Shown one piece after another: positions 13,737-20,993 of a DNA stretch of 20,993 nucleotides. The notes beneath the pieces were generated by a model. It worked only from the letters and a program-made list of their open reading frames with translations, was not told where the DNA came from and did no database searches. A program made the position numbers and the translations under genes. The DNA is taken from NCBI GenBank assembly GCA_023248095.1, contig JAHFFF010000005.1, positions 1 through 20,993 of the forward strand, read 5' to 3'. This DNA comes from Candidatus Omnitrophota bacterium. Lineage in GTDB: Bacteria > Omnitrophota > Gorgyraeia > 1-14-0-20-64-10. Every line of letters begins with the position of its first letter. Positions within the stretch are counted from its first letter, which is position 1.

Positions 13737-14132
13737 ATGAGAAGACGACTATCGATCTGTATGGTTGGTGCGATGGGTATTGTTTTTGCCATGCACAACG
13801 TGGCACTGGCGAAATCCAGTTTGGACGGACAAACGTTCATTGGTGAAGTGGGAAAGCAGGGCCAGCCGAAGGGCGACAAGGACACCTTTATTTTCAAGGA
13901 TGGTAAATTCCGTTCCACCGCCTGTGACCCGTACGGTTTTAAAGAGGCGAGCTATCAGACTGCCTTGGTCGGAGAGGTAACGATCTTTAGCGCTACGGCG
14001 GTGAGTCCCAAGGAGGGCCAGATGATGTGGAGAGGGAGCCTCAAGGGGGATCAGCTTGAAGGCACTGCCACCTGGGTAAAGCCCGGCAAGCCGGTGGTCG
14101 AGAACTGGTTCAAGGGGAAGCTGAAGAAGTAA
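13737..14132 (+). CDS. Small secreted protein of unknown function
   Basis: This 131-residue product has a clear signal peptide (about 1-25, MRRRLSICMVGAMG to NVALA). The mature part is about 106 residues, with short alternating hydrophobic strands typical of an all-beta fold (TFIGEV, TFIFKDGKF, ALVGEVTIFSATAV, MMWRGSLKGDQLEGTATWV). A lipocalin-like or similar small beta-barrel would fit, but no family is recognised. A single cysteine (Cys63) is present. AAGGAGGA (13722-13729), seven bases before the ATG, is one of the strongest ribosome binding sites in the window. It follows the HPPGW-repeat gene by 13 bases and precedes dnaE by five. Confidence 0.75.
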   Translation: MRRRLSICMVGAMGIVFAMHNVALAKSSLDGQTFIGEVGKQGQPKGDKDTFIFKDGKFRSTACDPYGFKEASYQTALVGEVTIFSATAVSPKEGQMMWRGSLKGDQLEGTATWVKPGKPVVENWFKGKLKK

Positions 14133-14137
14133 GTCGG

Positions 14138-17100
14138 ATGGATAAGCACGCGGATTTTGTGCACCTGCACGTTCACAGCCAGTACTCGCTGCTGGATGGG
14201 GCGTGCAAGATCCCGGATCTGGTCGAGGCCGCGCGCAGGCATCATATGCCGGCGCTGGCCTTGACCGATCACGGGAATATGTTCGGGGCGATCGAGTTCT
14301 ACGAGGCCTGCATAAAGGGGGGGATCAAGCCGATCATCGGGGTGGAGGCCTACATCGCCCCCGGCTCCCGACTGGATAAGGAATCGAAGGGGATCCACGA
14401 GGCCTCCTTTCACCTCATCCTGCTGGCGAAGGATGAGCAGGGTTACCGGAATCTGCTGAAGCTCGTCTCGATCGCCAACCTGGAAGGGTTCTACTACCGG
14501 CCGCGGATCGATAAGGAGATCCTCTCGAAATATTCCCAGGGGCTCATCTGCCTGTCCAGTTGCCTACAGGGAGAGGTGAGTTACTGGTTGGCCCGGAATG
14601 AAAAGGAAAAGGCGGCCAAGGCGGCCGGCGAGTTGTCGGAGCTTTTCTCCAAAGGGGATTTCTATCTGGAGATCCAGGATCACGGGATCGCCGATCAGCG
14701 CAAGATCATCCCGGGGATGCTGGAATTGGCCAAGGAGCTCAGCCTGCCGGTGGTGGCCACGAACGATCTCCATTATCTGGAGAAGGGCCAGGCCCGGGCG
14801 CATGAGACCCTCCTGTGCATCCAGACGCAGACCACGGTGGACGATCCCAAGCGGTTCCACTTTGAGACCGACGAGTTTTATTTCAAGTCGCCGGAGGAGA
14901 TGGCCGCCACCTTCCGCGAGGTCAAGGATGCGCTCCTCCGGACCCGGGAGATTGCGGAGAAGGCCAACGTCGAGCTGGAGTTCGGGAAACTCCATCTGCC
15001 GCAATTCGCTCCTCCGGAGGGGAAATCTCAGGAAGTTTACCTGAAGGAGCTGGTGGAAGCGGGAATCGGCCGCCGCTATCCCAACGCTGATGCCAAGGTT
15101 CGGGAGAGGGTGGAGCATGAGCTGTCGATCATCTCCAAGACCGGTTTCACCAGCTATTTCCTCATCACGTGGGATTTCGTCCATTACGCCAAGTCGAAGC
15201 AGATCCCGGTCGGCCCGGGACGAGGCTCCGCTGCCGGATCGGTGGTCAGCTACTGCCTGGGGATCACCGACCTGGATCCGCTGGAGCATGATCTCATCTT
15301 CGAGCGGTTCTTGAACCCAGACCGGATCTCCATGCCGGACATCGACATCGATTTCTGCTACGAGCGCCGGGCGGAGGTGATCGAGTACGTGGTGCAGAAG
15401 TACGGCAAAGGGAACGTGGCGCAGGTGATCACCTTCGGGACCATGCAGGCGAAGGCCGTGGTGCGGGACGTGGCCCGGGCGATGGGATTCACCTATCCGG
15501 AGGCGGACCGGATCGCGAAGCTCATCCCGTTCGAGCTGAACATGACCCTGAAGCGGGCGATGGAGTTGGCGCCGGACTTGAAGATGCTGTACCAGTCGGA
15601 TGAGCGGGTTCGGCAGCTCATCGATACCTCGATGGCCTTGGAGGGCTTGACCCGGCACGCCTCCACGCATGCCGCCGGAGTGGTGATCGCCGATGGGGAT
15701 CTCACCGACTACGTTCCCCTCGTCAAGCCCACGGAAGGGCAGATCTCCACCGGTTACGCCATGGAGGCCCTGGAGAAGATCGGGTTGCTCAAGATGGACT
15801 TCCTGGGCCTGCGAACGCTGACGGTGATCGATGAGGCCTCCAAGCTGATTCACAAAGAACGGGGCATAGCATTCGACATCGAGGAGATTCCGATGGACGA
15901 TGTCCCGACGTATGCAATGTTGTCCAAGGCAGACTGCGGTGGGATCTTCCAGCTGGAGTCGAGCGGGATGCGGGATCTGGTTCGGCGCTTGAAGCCGGAG
16001 AGATTCCAGGACCTGATCGCCCTGGTGGCCCTCTTCCGTCCTGGGCCTCTGGGTTCCGGAATGGTGGATGATTTCATCCGGCGCCGGCACGGCGAGATTC
16101 AGGTTTCCTACGATCATCCCAAGCTGGAGCCGATCCTTAAGAGCACCCAAGGCATCTGCGTCTTTCAGGAACAGGTGATGCAGATTGCGCACGAGCTGGC
16201 CGGCTTCTCACTTTCCCAGGCCGATGTGCTGCGGCGGGCGATGGGCAAGAAGACGCCGGAGGTGATGGAGAAGGCGAGGGGTGAGTTCGTTCGCGGCTGC
16301 ACGAAGAACCAGGTGAGCCGGCTGACGGCCGAAAAGATCTTCGATAAGATCGAGTATTTTGCCGGGTACGCCTTCAATCGTTCCCACAGCGCCGCCTATG
16401 CGCTCATCGCGTATCGAACCGCCTATCTCAAGGCCAATTTCCCGGTGGCCTTCATGACGGCGCTGCTGACCAGCGAGCGGGACGATACGGAGAAGATTGC
16501 GCAGTATGTGGAGGAGAGCCGGCGGATGGGAATTGCCATCCTGCCGCCGGACGTCAACAAAAGCTATGCCCGATTCACCGTGGAGAGCGGTTCCATTCGT
16601 TACGGTCTGCTCGGGGTCAAGAACGTGGGAGAGAAGGCGATCGAGTCGATCGTGCAGGCGCGGGAGCAGAAGGGGCAGTTCACCACGCTGCTTGATTTCT
16701 GCGAGCGGGTCGATTCGCGGGCCGTGAACCGCAAGGTGGTGGAGTCTTTGATCAAGTGCGGCGCGTTGGATAGCCTCGGGCTTCGCCGATCGCAATTGAT
16801 AGGCCTGTTGGATCGATCCATGGAACTGGCCGCGAACCGGCAGAAGGAGAAGGGGGCCGGGCAACTTTCCTTCTTTGACGTATTCGGCAGTTCCAGCGGG
16901 ATGCGGACCGAATCCCTGGAGGTCCCCAATCTGGAGGAGTGGCCCCAGGAGCAGTTGCTGGCTTTCGAGAAACAGCTGCTGGGTTTTTATCTGACAGGGC
17001 ATCCCCTGGCGGCCTACGAGCAGGTGCTCAAGCTCTTGACCCAAACGACCACGGCCAGTCTGGGGACTCTGCCCGATGGGGCGGAGGTTACCTTAGGGGG

Positions 17101-17581
17101 TGTCATCACCCGACTCAAATCCACCACGACGAAGCGTGGGAACGAGCGCATGGCGATTCTCTGGTTCGAGGATTTCGTCGGAAACGTGGAGGTCTTGGTT
17201 TTTCCCAAGGCCTTCCCCAGCGTCGAGATGAACCTCAAGGTGGATGCGGTGGTGCTGGTGCGGGGAAAGGTCTCGGTCCGCGAGGACCGCCCGAAGATTT
17301 TGGCGGATGATGTGATTCCTCTGGAAGAGGCCTGGGGCCGGCGGGTAGGGGGCATCCAGATCCGTTTGGCCCAGGCAACGGAGCGTCCTGTTCTGGAGGA
17401 ACTGAAGAAGACGCTTCGGAGCAATCCGGGTCAGGTCCCGGTGGAACTGGCTGTCGGGAACGGACACAACGCCGGGGTTCGCATCGTTGTCGGCTCCACC
17501 CTTCACGTGACTCCCTCTTTCGATCTCCTGAAAACCCTGGTCAAGCTGGTGGGGACCGAGGCCATCTCAATTAAGAAGTAG
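14138..17581 (+). CDS. dnaE: DNA polymerase III alpha subunit
   Basis: The replicative polymerase of the chromosome, 1147 residues. Domains in order: PHP (about 5-280, HLHVHS, LTDHGN, NDLHY); palm with catalytic Asp401 and Asp403 in PDIDIDF and a third Asp554 in KMDFLGL; thumb and fingers including GPGRGSAAGS; helix-hairpin-helix (GLLGVKNVGEKAI, about 820); beta-clamp motif QLSFFD (909-914); and an OB fold (about 983-1060). The PHP keeps histidines that E. coli DnaE has replaced, for example LTDHGN versus TDFTN, so an active metal-dependent proofreading exonuclease is plausible. The start is ATG 14138, five bases after the upstream stop, with a weak ribosome binding site. Length fits the DnaE1 class. 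Confidence 0.97.
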   Translation: MDKHADFVHLHVHSQYSLLDGACKIPDLVEAARRHHMPALALTDHGNMFGAIEFYEACIKGGIKPIIGVEAYIAPGSRLDKESKGIHEASFHLILLAKDEQGYRNLLKLVSIANLEGFYYRPRIDKEILSKYSQGLICLSSCLQGEVSYWLARNEKEKAAKAAGELSELFSKGDFYLEIQDHGIADQRKIIPGMLELAKELSLPVVATNDLHYLEKGQARAHETLLCIQTQTTVDDPKRFHFETDEFYFKSPEEMAATFREVKDALLRTREIAEKANVELEFGKLHLPQFAPPEGKSQEVYLKELVEAGIGRRYPNADAKVRERVEHELSIISKTGFTSYFLITWDFVHYAKSKQIPVGPGRGSAAGSVVSYCLGITDLDPLEHDLIFERFLNPDRISMPDIDIDFCYERRAEVIEYVVQKYGKGNVAQVITFGTMQAKAVVRDVARAMGFTYPEADRIAKLIPFELNMTLKRAMELAPDLKMLYQSDERVRQLIDTSMALEGLTRHASTHAAGVVIADGDLTDYVPLVKPTEGQISTGYAMEALEKIGLLKMDFLGLRTLTVIDEASKLIHKERGIAFDIEEIPMDDVPTYAMLSKADCGGIFQLESSGMRDLVRRLKPERFQDLIALVALFRPGPLGSGMVDDFIRRRHGEIQVSYDHPKLEPILKSTQGICVFQEQVMQIAHELAGFSLSQADVLRRAMGKKTPEVMEKARGEFVRGCTKNQVSRLTAEKIFDKIEYFAGYAFNRSHSAAYALIAYRTAYLKANFPVAFMTALLTSERDDTEKIAQYVEESRRMGIAILPPDVNKSYARFTVESGSIRYGLLGVKNVGEKAIESIVQAREQKGQFTTLLDFCERVDSRAVNRKVVESLIKCGALDSLGLRRSQLIGLLDRSMELAANRQKEKGAGQLSFFDVFGSSSGMRTESLEVPNLEEWPQEQLLAFEKQLLGFYLTGHPLAAYEQVLKLLTQTTTASLGTLPDGAEVTLGGVITRLKSTTTKRGNERMAILWFEDFVGNVEVLVFPKAFPSVEMNLKVDAVVLVRGKVSVREDRPKILADDVIPLEEAWGRRVGGIQIRLAQATERPVLEELKKTLRSNPGQVPVELAVGNGHNAGVRIVVGSTLHVTPSFDLLKTLVKLVGTEAISIKK

Positions 17582-17583
17582 GC

Positions 17584-17612
17584 TTGACTTCCCCCTTGGA
17601 TTATCCGACAAT
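17584..17612 (+). promoter_or_regulatory. Candidate promoter for the HU-family gene
   Basis: TTGACT (17584-17589) and GACAAT (17607-17612) are 17 bp apart, immediately after the dnaE stop, in a locally AT-richer 93-bp spacer. Predicted start near 17619 leaves a leader of about 55 bases that includes GGAGGT (17658-17663). The -10 is weaker than those of groES and guaA. Confidence 0.45.
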
Positions 17613-17674
17613 CAATTTTCGTATCATCCTTTCCTGCTGAATGTTACGATAAACGCCGGAGGTCACCACAGCCG

Positions 17675-17947
17675 ATGACAAAGAAAGACATCGTCTTAAA
17701 GGTAGCGACGGAGATAGGTTTGAAGCAGCTGGATGTGAAGAAGGCGGTCCAGCGGAGTTTGGATGCGATCGTGGAATCCCTTGCCCGTGGAGAGACGGTG
17801 GAGTTGAGGAATTTCGGAATCTTCAAGGTCAAGTCACGCAAGGGTAGGACCGGGCGTAATCCCAGGACGGGAGAGAAGGTGCCGGTTCCCCCGAAGCGGG
17901 TGGTCACGTTTAAGCCGGGCTTGATCATGAAGCGGGATATTCGATAA
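17675..17947 (+). CDS. HU/IHF-family DNA-binding protein
   Basis: A 90-residue nucleoid-associated protein that would bend DNA as a dimer. Family marks are MTKKDIVLKVA at the start, the central VELRNFGIFKVKSRKGRTGRNPRTGE arm with the intercalating RNPRTG motif, and PPKRVVTFKPG near the C-terminus. Length is standard. The wording ELRNFGIF with VPPKRVV is closer to IHF-like members, but I do not distinguish HU from IHF alpha or beta. The start follows GGAGGT by 11 bases, a little long. It appears to have its own promoter and is separated from hisS by 58 bases. Confidence 0.92.
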   Translation: MTKKDIVLKVATEIGLKQLDVKKAVQRSLDAIVESLARGETVELRNFGIFKVKSRKGRTGRNPRTGEKVPVPPKRVVTFKPGLIMKRDIR

Positions 17948-18005
17948 GAGCAGTTTTCTCACCCACAACAACTCCTTAATCTTTTGAACCAGTCGCAAGT
18001 TTGAG

Positions 18006-19280
18006 ATGGCCCCACTGAAAGCCTTAGGGGGTACCAGCGATATCCTTCCCGGAGAGGTTGGAGCATGGCAGCGCTTGGAAGTACAGGCCCGCCGGATCTT
18101 GCACTTGTACCGCTATCAGGAGATACGGACCCCTCTCATTGAAGAAGCGGCGGTTTTCACCACCTCGTTGGGCGAGGCGGCGGAGATCGTGACAAAGCAG
18201 ATGTACCTGTTCGAGGATCGCGGAGGCCGTTCAGTGGCGCTGCGCCCGGAGGGAACCGCCAGCGTGGTTCGGGCCTTCGTCGAGCATGGGCTGGATAAGA
18301 CCGCCTCGGTCAGCCGATTCTATTACGTCGGGCCGATGTTCCGGGCGGAACGTCCACAGGCCGGCCGACGTCGGCAATTCCATCAGCTTGGTGTGGAGGT
18401 GTTCGCATCGGCCGGCCCCTATCAGGATGTCGAGGTGCTCTCTCTCTTGCACCGCCTCCTTGAAGGATGGGGCCTATCCGCTTGGGTCTTGAAGTTGAAT
18501 TCACTCGGTTGCCGGGAGGATCGGAAGAGAATCGTCGAGCGGGTGCGGGCCAAGCTTGCCCCGCATCGCACGAAGCTGTGCGAGGATTGCCAGGCCCGTC
18601 TGGAAAAGAATCCGCTGCGGATCTTGGATTGCAAGGAGAAGGGATGCGTGGAGTTGAGCCGTGGGGTGGACCTCCTCGAAGCGATTTGTCCCACATGCCG
18701 GCAACACTTCAGTCAAGTGACCGAGACCCTCAAGGCCCTGCAGATTCCGTTTGAAAGGGATCCGCATCTGGTCCGAGGTTTGGATTATTACACGAGAACG
18801 GCATTCGAGGTGGTTCACGGCGGACTGGGGGCTCAGAACGCCTTGGGCGGCGGGGGCCGTTACGACGGCTTGGTCGAGCAGATGGGCGGGACGGCGATTC
18901 CGGCGATCGGCTTCGCCGTCGGCCTGGAACGGGTTCTGATGGCGCTGGAAGTGGACCGTCCGAATGAGGCGCCGGAGCCATTGTCGTCTGTTTATGTTGC
19001 CGCGGTCAGCCCCGCAGAGATCCCGAGCGCCCTGTCCCTTGCGGAAGAATTCAGACGCAGCGGGGTGGCTGCCTTTGTAAATCTGGAGGAGCGTCCCCTC
19101 GGCCGACAGCTCAAACAGGCCGCCGGCATGCAGGCAAAATATGCGCTCATCCTTGGGCAAGAGGAGATCAAGGAGGGGGCTGTCACCGTGCGTGATATGA
19201 ATTCGGGCGAACAACATCGGGAGAGCCGTTCGGCTGTTGTGGAAAAGATGAAATCCCAGTTGCGGGCGGAATCCAAATGA
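18006..19280 (+). CDS. hisS: Histidyl-tRNA synthetase
   Basis: A class II synthetase that charges tRNA-His. The 424-residue protein has motif 2 (FYYVGPMFRAERPQAGRRRQFHQLGVE), the histidine-specific GLDYYTRTAFEVV and the glycine-rich GGGGRYDGL. The C-terminal anticodon-binding domain (from about residue 325) includes SSVYVAAVSP and the QLKQAAGMQAKYALILG region. Cysteine-rich inserts (CEDCQARLEKNPLRILDCKEKGC and ICPTC) match bacterial HisRS. No good Shine-Dalgarno precedes ATG 18006, and the 58-bp gap after the HU gene shows no convincing promoter. The stop overlaps the aspS start (ATGA at 19277-19280), the common hisS-aspS coupling. Confidence 0.96.
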   Translation: MAPLKALGGTSDILPGEVGAWQRLEVQARRILHLYRYQEIRTPLIEEAAVFTTSLGEAAEIVTKQMYLFEDRGGRSVALRPEGTASVVRAFVEHGLDKTASVSRFYYVGPMFRAERPQAGRRRQFHQLGVEVFASAGPYQDVEVLSLLHRLLEGWGLSAWVLKLNSLGCREDRKRIVERVRAKLAPHRTKLCEDCQARLEKNPLRILDCKEKGCVELSRGVDLLEAICPTCRQHFSQVTETLKALQIPFERDPHLVRGLDYYTRTAFEVVHGGLGAQNALGGGGRYDGLVEQMGGTAIPAIGFAVGLERVLMALEVDRPNEAPEPLSSVYVAAVSPAEIPSALSLAEEFRRSGVAAFVNLEERPLGRQLKQAAGMQAKYALILGQEEIKEGAVTVRDMNSGEQHRESRSAVVEKMKSQLRAESK

Positions 19281-20993
19281 ATTTTAAGCGGACGCACAAT
19301 TGCGGGGCGCTACGGCCTGAGGATATGGGCCGGCAGGTGCGCCTCTGCGGATGGGTGCACCGGCGCAGGGATCACGGGGGACTGATCTTCATCGATCTGC
19401 GGGATCGGTGGGGGCTCACTCAGGTGGTCTTCAATCCCGCCGTGGGCGACGAGCTGCATAACCGGGCCAAGGAGCTGAGGGCGGAATTCTGCATTGCGGT
19501 GGAGGGGACCGTCTCCAAGCGTCCGCCGGGGACGGAGAATCCGAAGATCTCCACGGGGATGGTGGAGGTGGTGGTGAGCCACATGGAGCTGCTCAATCCA
19601 AGTGCCACGCCGCCGTTTGAGATTGCGGGGCAGACGGAGGTGTCGGAGGAGCTGCGATACACGTACCGCTATCTGGATCTGCGAAGAGAGGAGTTGCGGG
19701 ATCGCCTGATCCTCCGCCATCGCGCCTTGAAGGTGATCCGCCGGGTCTTGGATGAGGCCGACTTCATCGAGGTGGAAACTCCGGTGTTGACGAAATCCAC
19801 GCCGGAAGGGGCGCGAGACTACTTGGTTCCCAGCCGGCTCAGCCGCGGGTTCTTCTTCGCGCTGCCGCAGTCCCCTCAATTGTACAAACAGCTGCTGATG
19901 GTGGCCGGTTTTGAGCGGTATTATCAGATCGCCCGCTGTTTCCGGGACGAGGATCTCCGGGCCGAGCGCCAGCCGGAATTCACGCAATTGGATCTGGAGA
20001 TGTCCTTCGTGGATGAGGAAACGATCTACGCCTTGATCGAAAAGGTACTGGTCGCGGTCTGGAAGGAGGTTTTAGGCAAGGAATTGAAGACGCCCTTCGC
20101 GCGGCTCTCCTACTCCGAATGCATGCAGCGGTTCGGCACCGATAAACCGGATCTCAGGTTCGGAATGGAGCTTGTGGATCTAACCCGTTCGTTCGACTCC
20201 ACCGGATTCCAGCGGTTCCGGGACGTGATTTCCAAAGGGGGCGGCATCCGGGGGCTGGTTGCAACCGGGGCGGCGGTCTTGAGCGGCAAGGCGGTGGATG
20301 CCCTGACCGACGTGGCGAAGCAGGCGGGAGCCCTGGGTCTGGTGACGATCCGCGTGGCCGAGAAGGAACTGGTCTGCCCGATGGCTAAGCATCTGGGCGA
20401 GGAGACGATGCATCGGGTGGTGGCCGACTCCCATGCGCGGGTGGGGGATTTGGTTCTGCTGGTGGCCGATCAGCCGGAACGGGCAGGTCAGATCTTGAGC
20501 AGCTTGCGGACTCATCTGGCGCAGCAGTTGGGGCTCATCCCCGAGGGCCAATTCTCTTTTTCCTGGGTGACCGATTTCCCTCTCTTTAAATACAACGCAG
20601 AACTCAAGCGCTGGGAATCGGAGCATCATCCCTTCACCGCTCCGAAGGCAGAGGATCTCGGATTGCTGGAGTCGGATCCGGCGAAGGTTCGCTCGCGGTC
20701 CTATGATCTTGTCCTGAATGGAGTGGAGCTCGGTTCCGGATCGATCCGAATCCATCAGCGTCAGACGCAGGAGGCGATCTTCCGAGTTTTGGGTCTTCCG
20801 GAGCAGGAGGTCCAGCAGCGATTCGGTTTTCTCTTGGATGCCTTCCGGTTCGGGGCGCCTCCTCACGGAGGGATTGCGCCGGGGGTGGATCGCTTGATTG
20901 CGCTGATCACCAACGCCCCTTCCATCCGGGAGGTGATCGCTTTTCCGAAGACACAGAAGGCAGTGGACCTCATGGTGGGAGCCCCCTCGGAAG
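19277..20993 (+). CDS. aspS: Aspartyl-tRNA synthetase, 3' end cut by the window
   Basis: A class IIb synthetase of bacterial type; 572 codons are visible and only about 20 more are expected. An N-terminal OB anticodon-binding domain (about 1-105) is followed by motif 2 (FRDEDLRAERQPEFTQLDLEMSF), the bacterial GAD insertion domain (about 300-420) and motif 3 (GIAPGVDRL). In the anticodon domain the sequence VHRRRDHGG places His33 where non-discriminating AspRS (for example Pseudomonas aeruginosa His31) has histidine and discriminating E. coli AspRS has leucine. This suggests it also makes Asp-tRNA-Asn for a GatCAB pathway (inference). The start ATG overlaps the hisS stop by four bases. No stop codon is reached before 20993. 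Confidence 0.96.
   Translation, partial: MNFKRTHNCGALRPEDMGRQVRLCGWVHRRRDHGGLIFIDLRDRWGLTQVVFNPAVGDELHNRAKELRAEFCIAVEGTVSKRPPGTENPKISTGMVEVVVSHMELLNPSATPPFEIAGQTEVSEELRYTYRYLDLRREELRDRLILRHRALKVIRRVLDEADFIEVETPVLTKSTPEGARDYLVPSRLSRGFFFALPQSPQLYKQLLMVAGFERYYQIARCFRDEDLRAERQPEFTQLDLEMSFVDEETIYALIEKVLVAVWKEVLGKELKTPFARLSYSECMQRFGTDKPDLRFGMELVDLTRSFDSTGFQRFRDVISKGGGIRGLVATGAAVLSGKAVDALTDVAKQAGALGLVTIRVAEKELVCPMAKHLGEETMHRVVADSHARVGDLVLLVADQPERAGQILSSLRTHLAQQLGLIPEGQFSFSWVTDFPLFKYNAELKRWESEHHPFTAPKAEDLGLLESDPAKVRSRSYDLVLNGVELGSGSIRIHQRQTQEAIFRVLGLPEQEVQQRFGFLLDAFRFGAPPHGGIAPGVDRLIALITNAPSIREVIAFPKTQKAVDLMVGAPSE

Noticed and set aside
14564..16192. Long open frame (542 codons) on the minus strand opposite dnaE
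   Set aside because: It is entirely inside conserved DnaE catalytic sequence, and the composition is typical of an antisense shadow in GC-rich DNA.

Overview
The window is a gene-dense, fairly GC-rich bacterial chromosome segment with almost no free space. No phage, plasmid, CRISPR or insertion-sequence genes are visible. It encodes core housekeeping functions: biotin ligase, pantothenate kinase, GroES/GroEL, guanine-nucleotide synthesis, 23S rRNA/tRNA methylation, replicative DNA polymerase, an HU-type protein and two aminoacyl-tRNA synthetases. The bacterial GroE operon with a CIRCE-like operator, the GuaB3-type IMP dehydrogenase, type III pantothenate kinase (CoaX), the NfeD/slipin pair and the apparently non-discriminating AspRS point to a free-living Gram-negative-type bacterium outside the enteric group. 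A Nitrospirota- or NC10-like lineage is my guess from overall feel only; no marker here proves it.

Layout. 2-796: 3' part of birA. 793-3143: nfeD and a slipin gene, tightly coupled. 3140-3709: a minus-strand double zinc-ribbon membrane protein, the only convincing minus-strand gene; it shares stop bases with slipin and overlaps the head of the next gene. 3627-5318: a DUF4149 membrane protein, a DUF2062 membrane protein and coaX. 5315-7665: promoter, CIRCE-like operator, groES, groEL, then a second, diverged groES. 7666-7779: a perfect 30-bp palindrome and a second hairpin. 7780-10963: guaB3, a prohibitin-like SPFH gene and rlmN. 10964-11182: a hairpin-rich spacer and a sigma-70-like promoter. 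11183-14132: guaA followed by four small genes of unknown function, membrane or secreted. 14138-17581: dnaE. 17675-17947: HU/IHF family gene. 18006-20993: hisS and aspS, the latter cut by the window end.

The genes fall into functional groups. GuaB3 and GuaA would together convert IMP to XMP to GMP. GroEL has two candidate co-chaperonins, both with an apparently usable mobile loop. NfeD, slipin and a second SPFH protein suggest membrane-domain organisation or membrane protein quality control. HisRS and AspRS are translationally coupled. The DnaE PHP domain appears to keep metal ligands that the E. coli enzyme has lost, so it may be able to proofread by itself.

I found no single obviously new system. 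The points most worth a second look are the groES-groEL-groES layout, the four-gene unknown cluster between guaA and dnaE, the repeat-like element that forms the translated N-terminus of NfeD, the two palindromes before guaB3, and promoter-like sequences so close to the guaB3 and guaA start codons that transcripts could be leaderless or nearly so.
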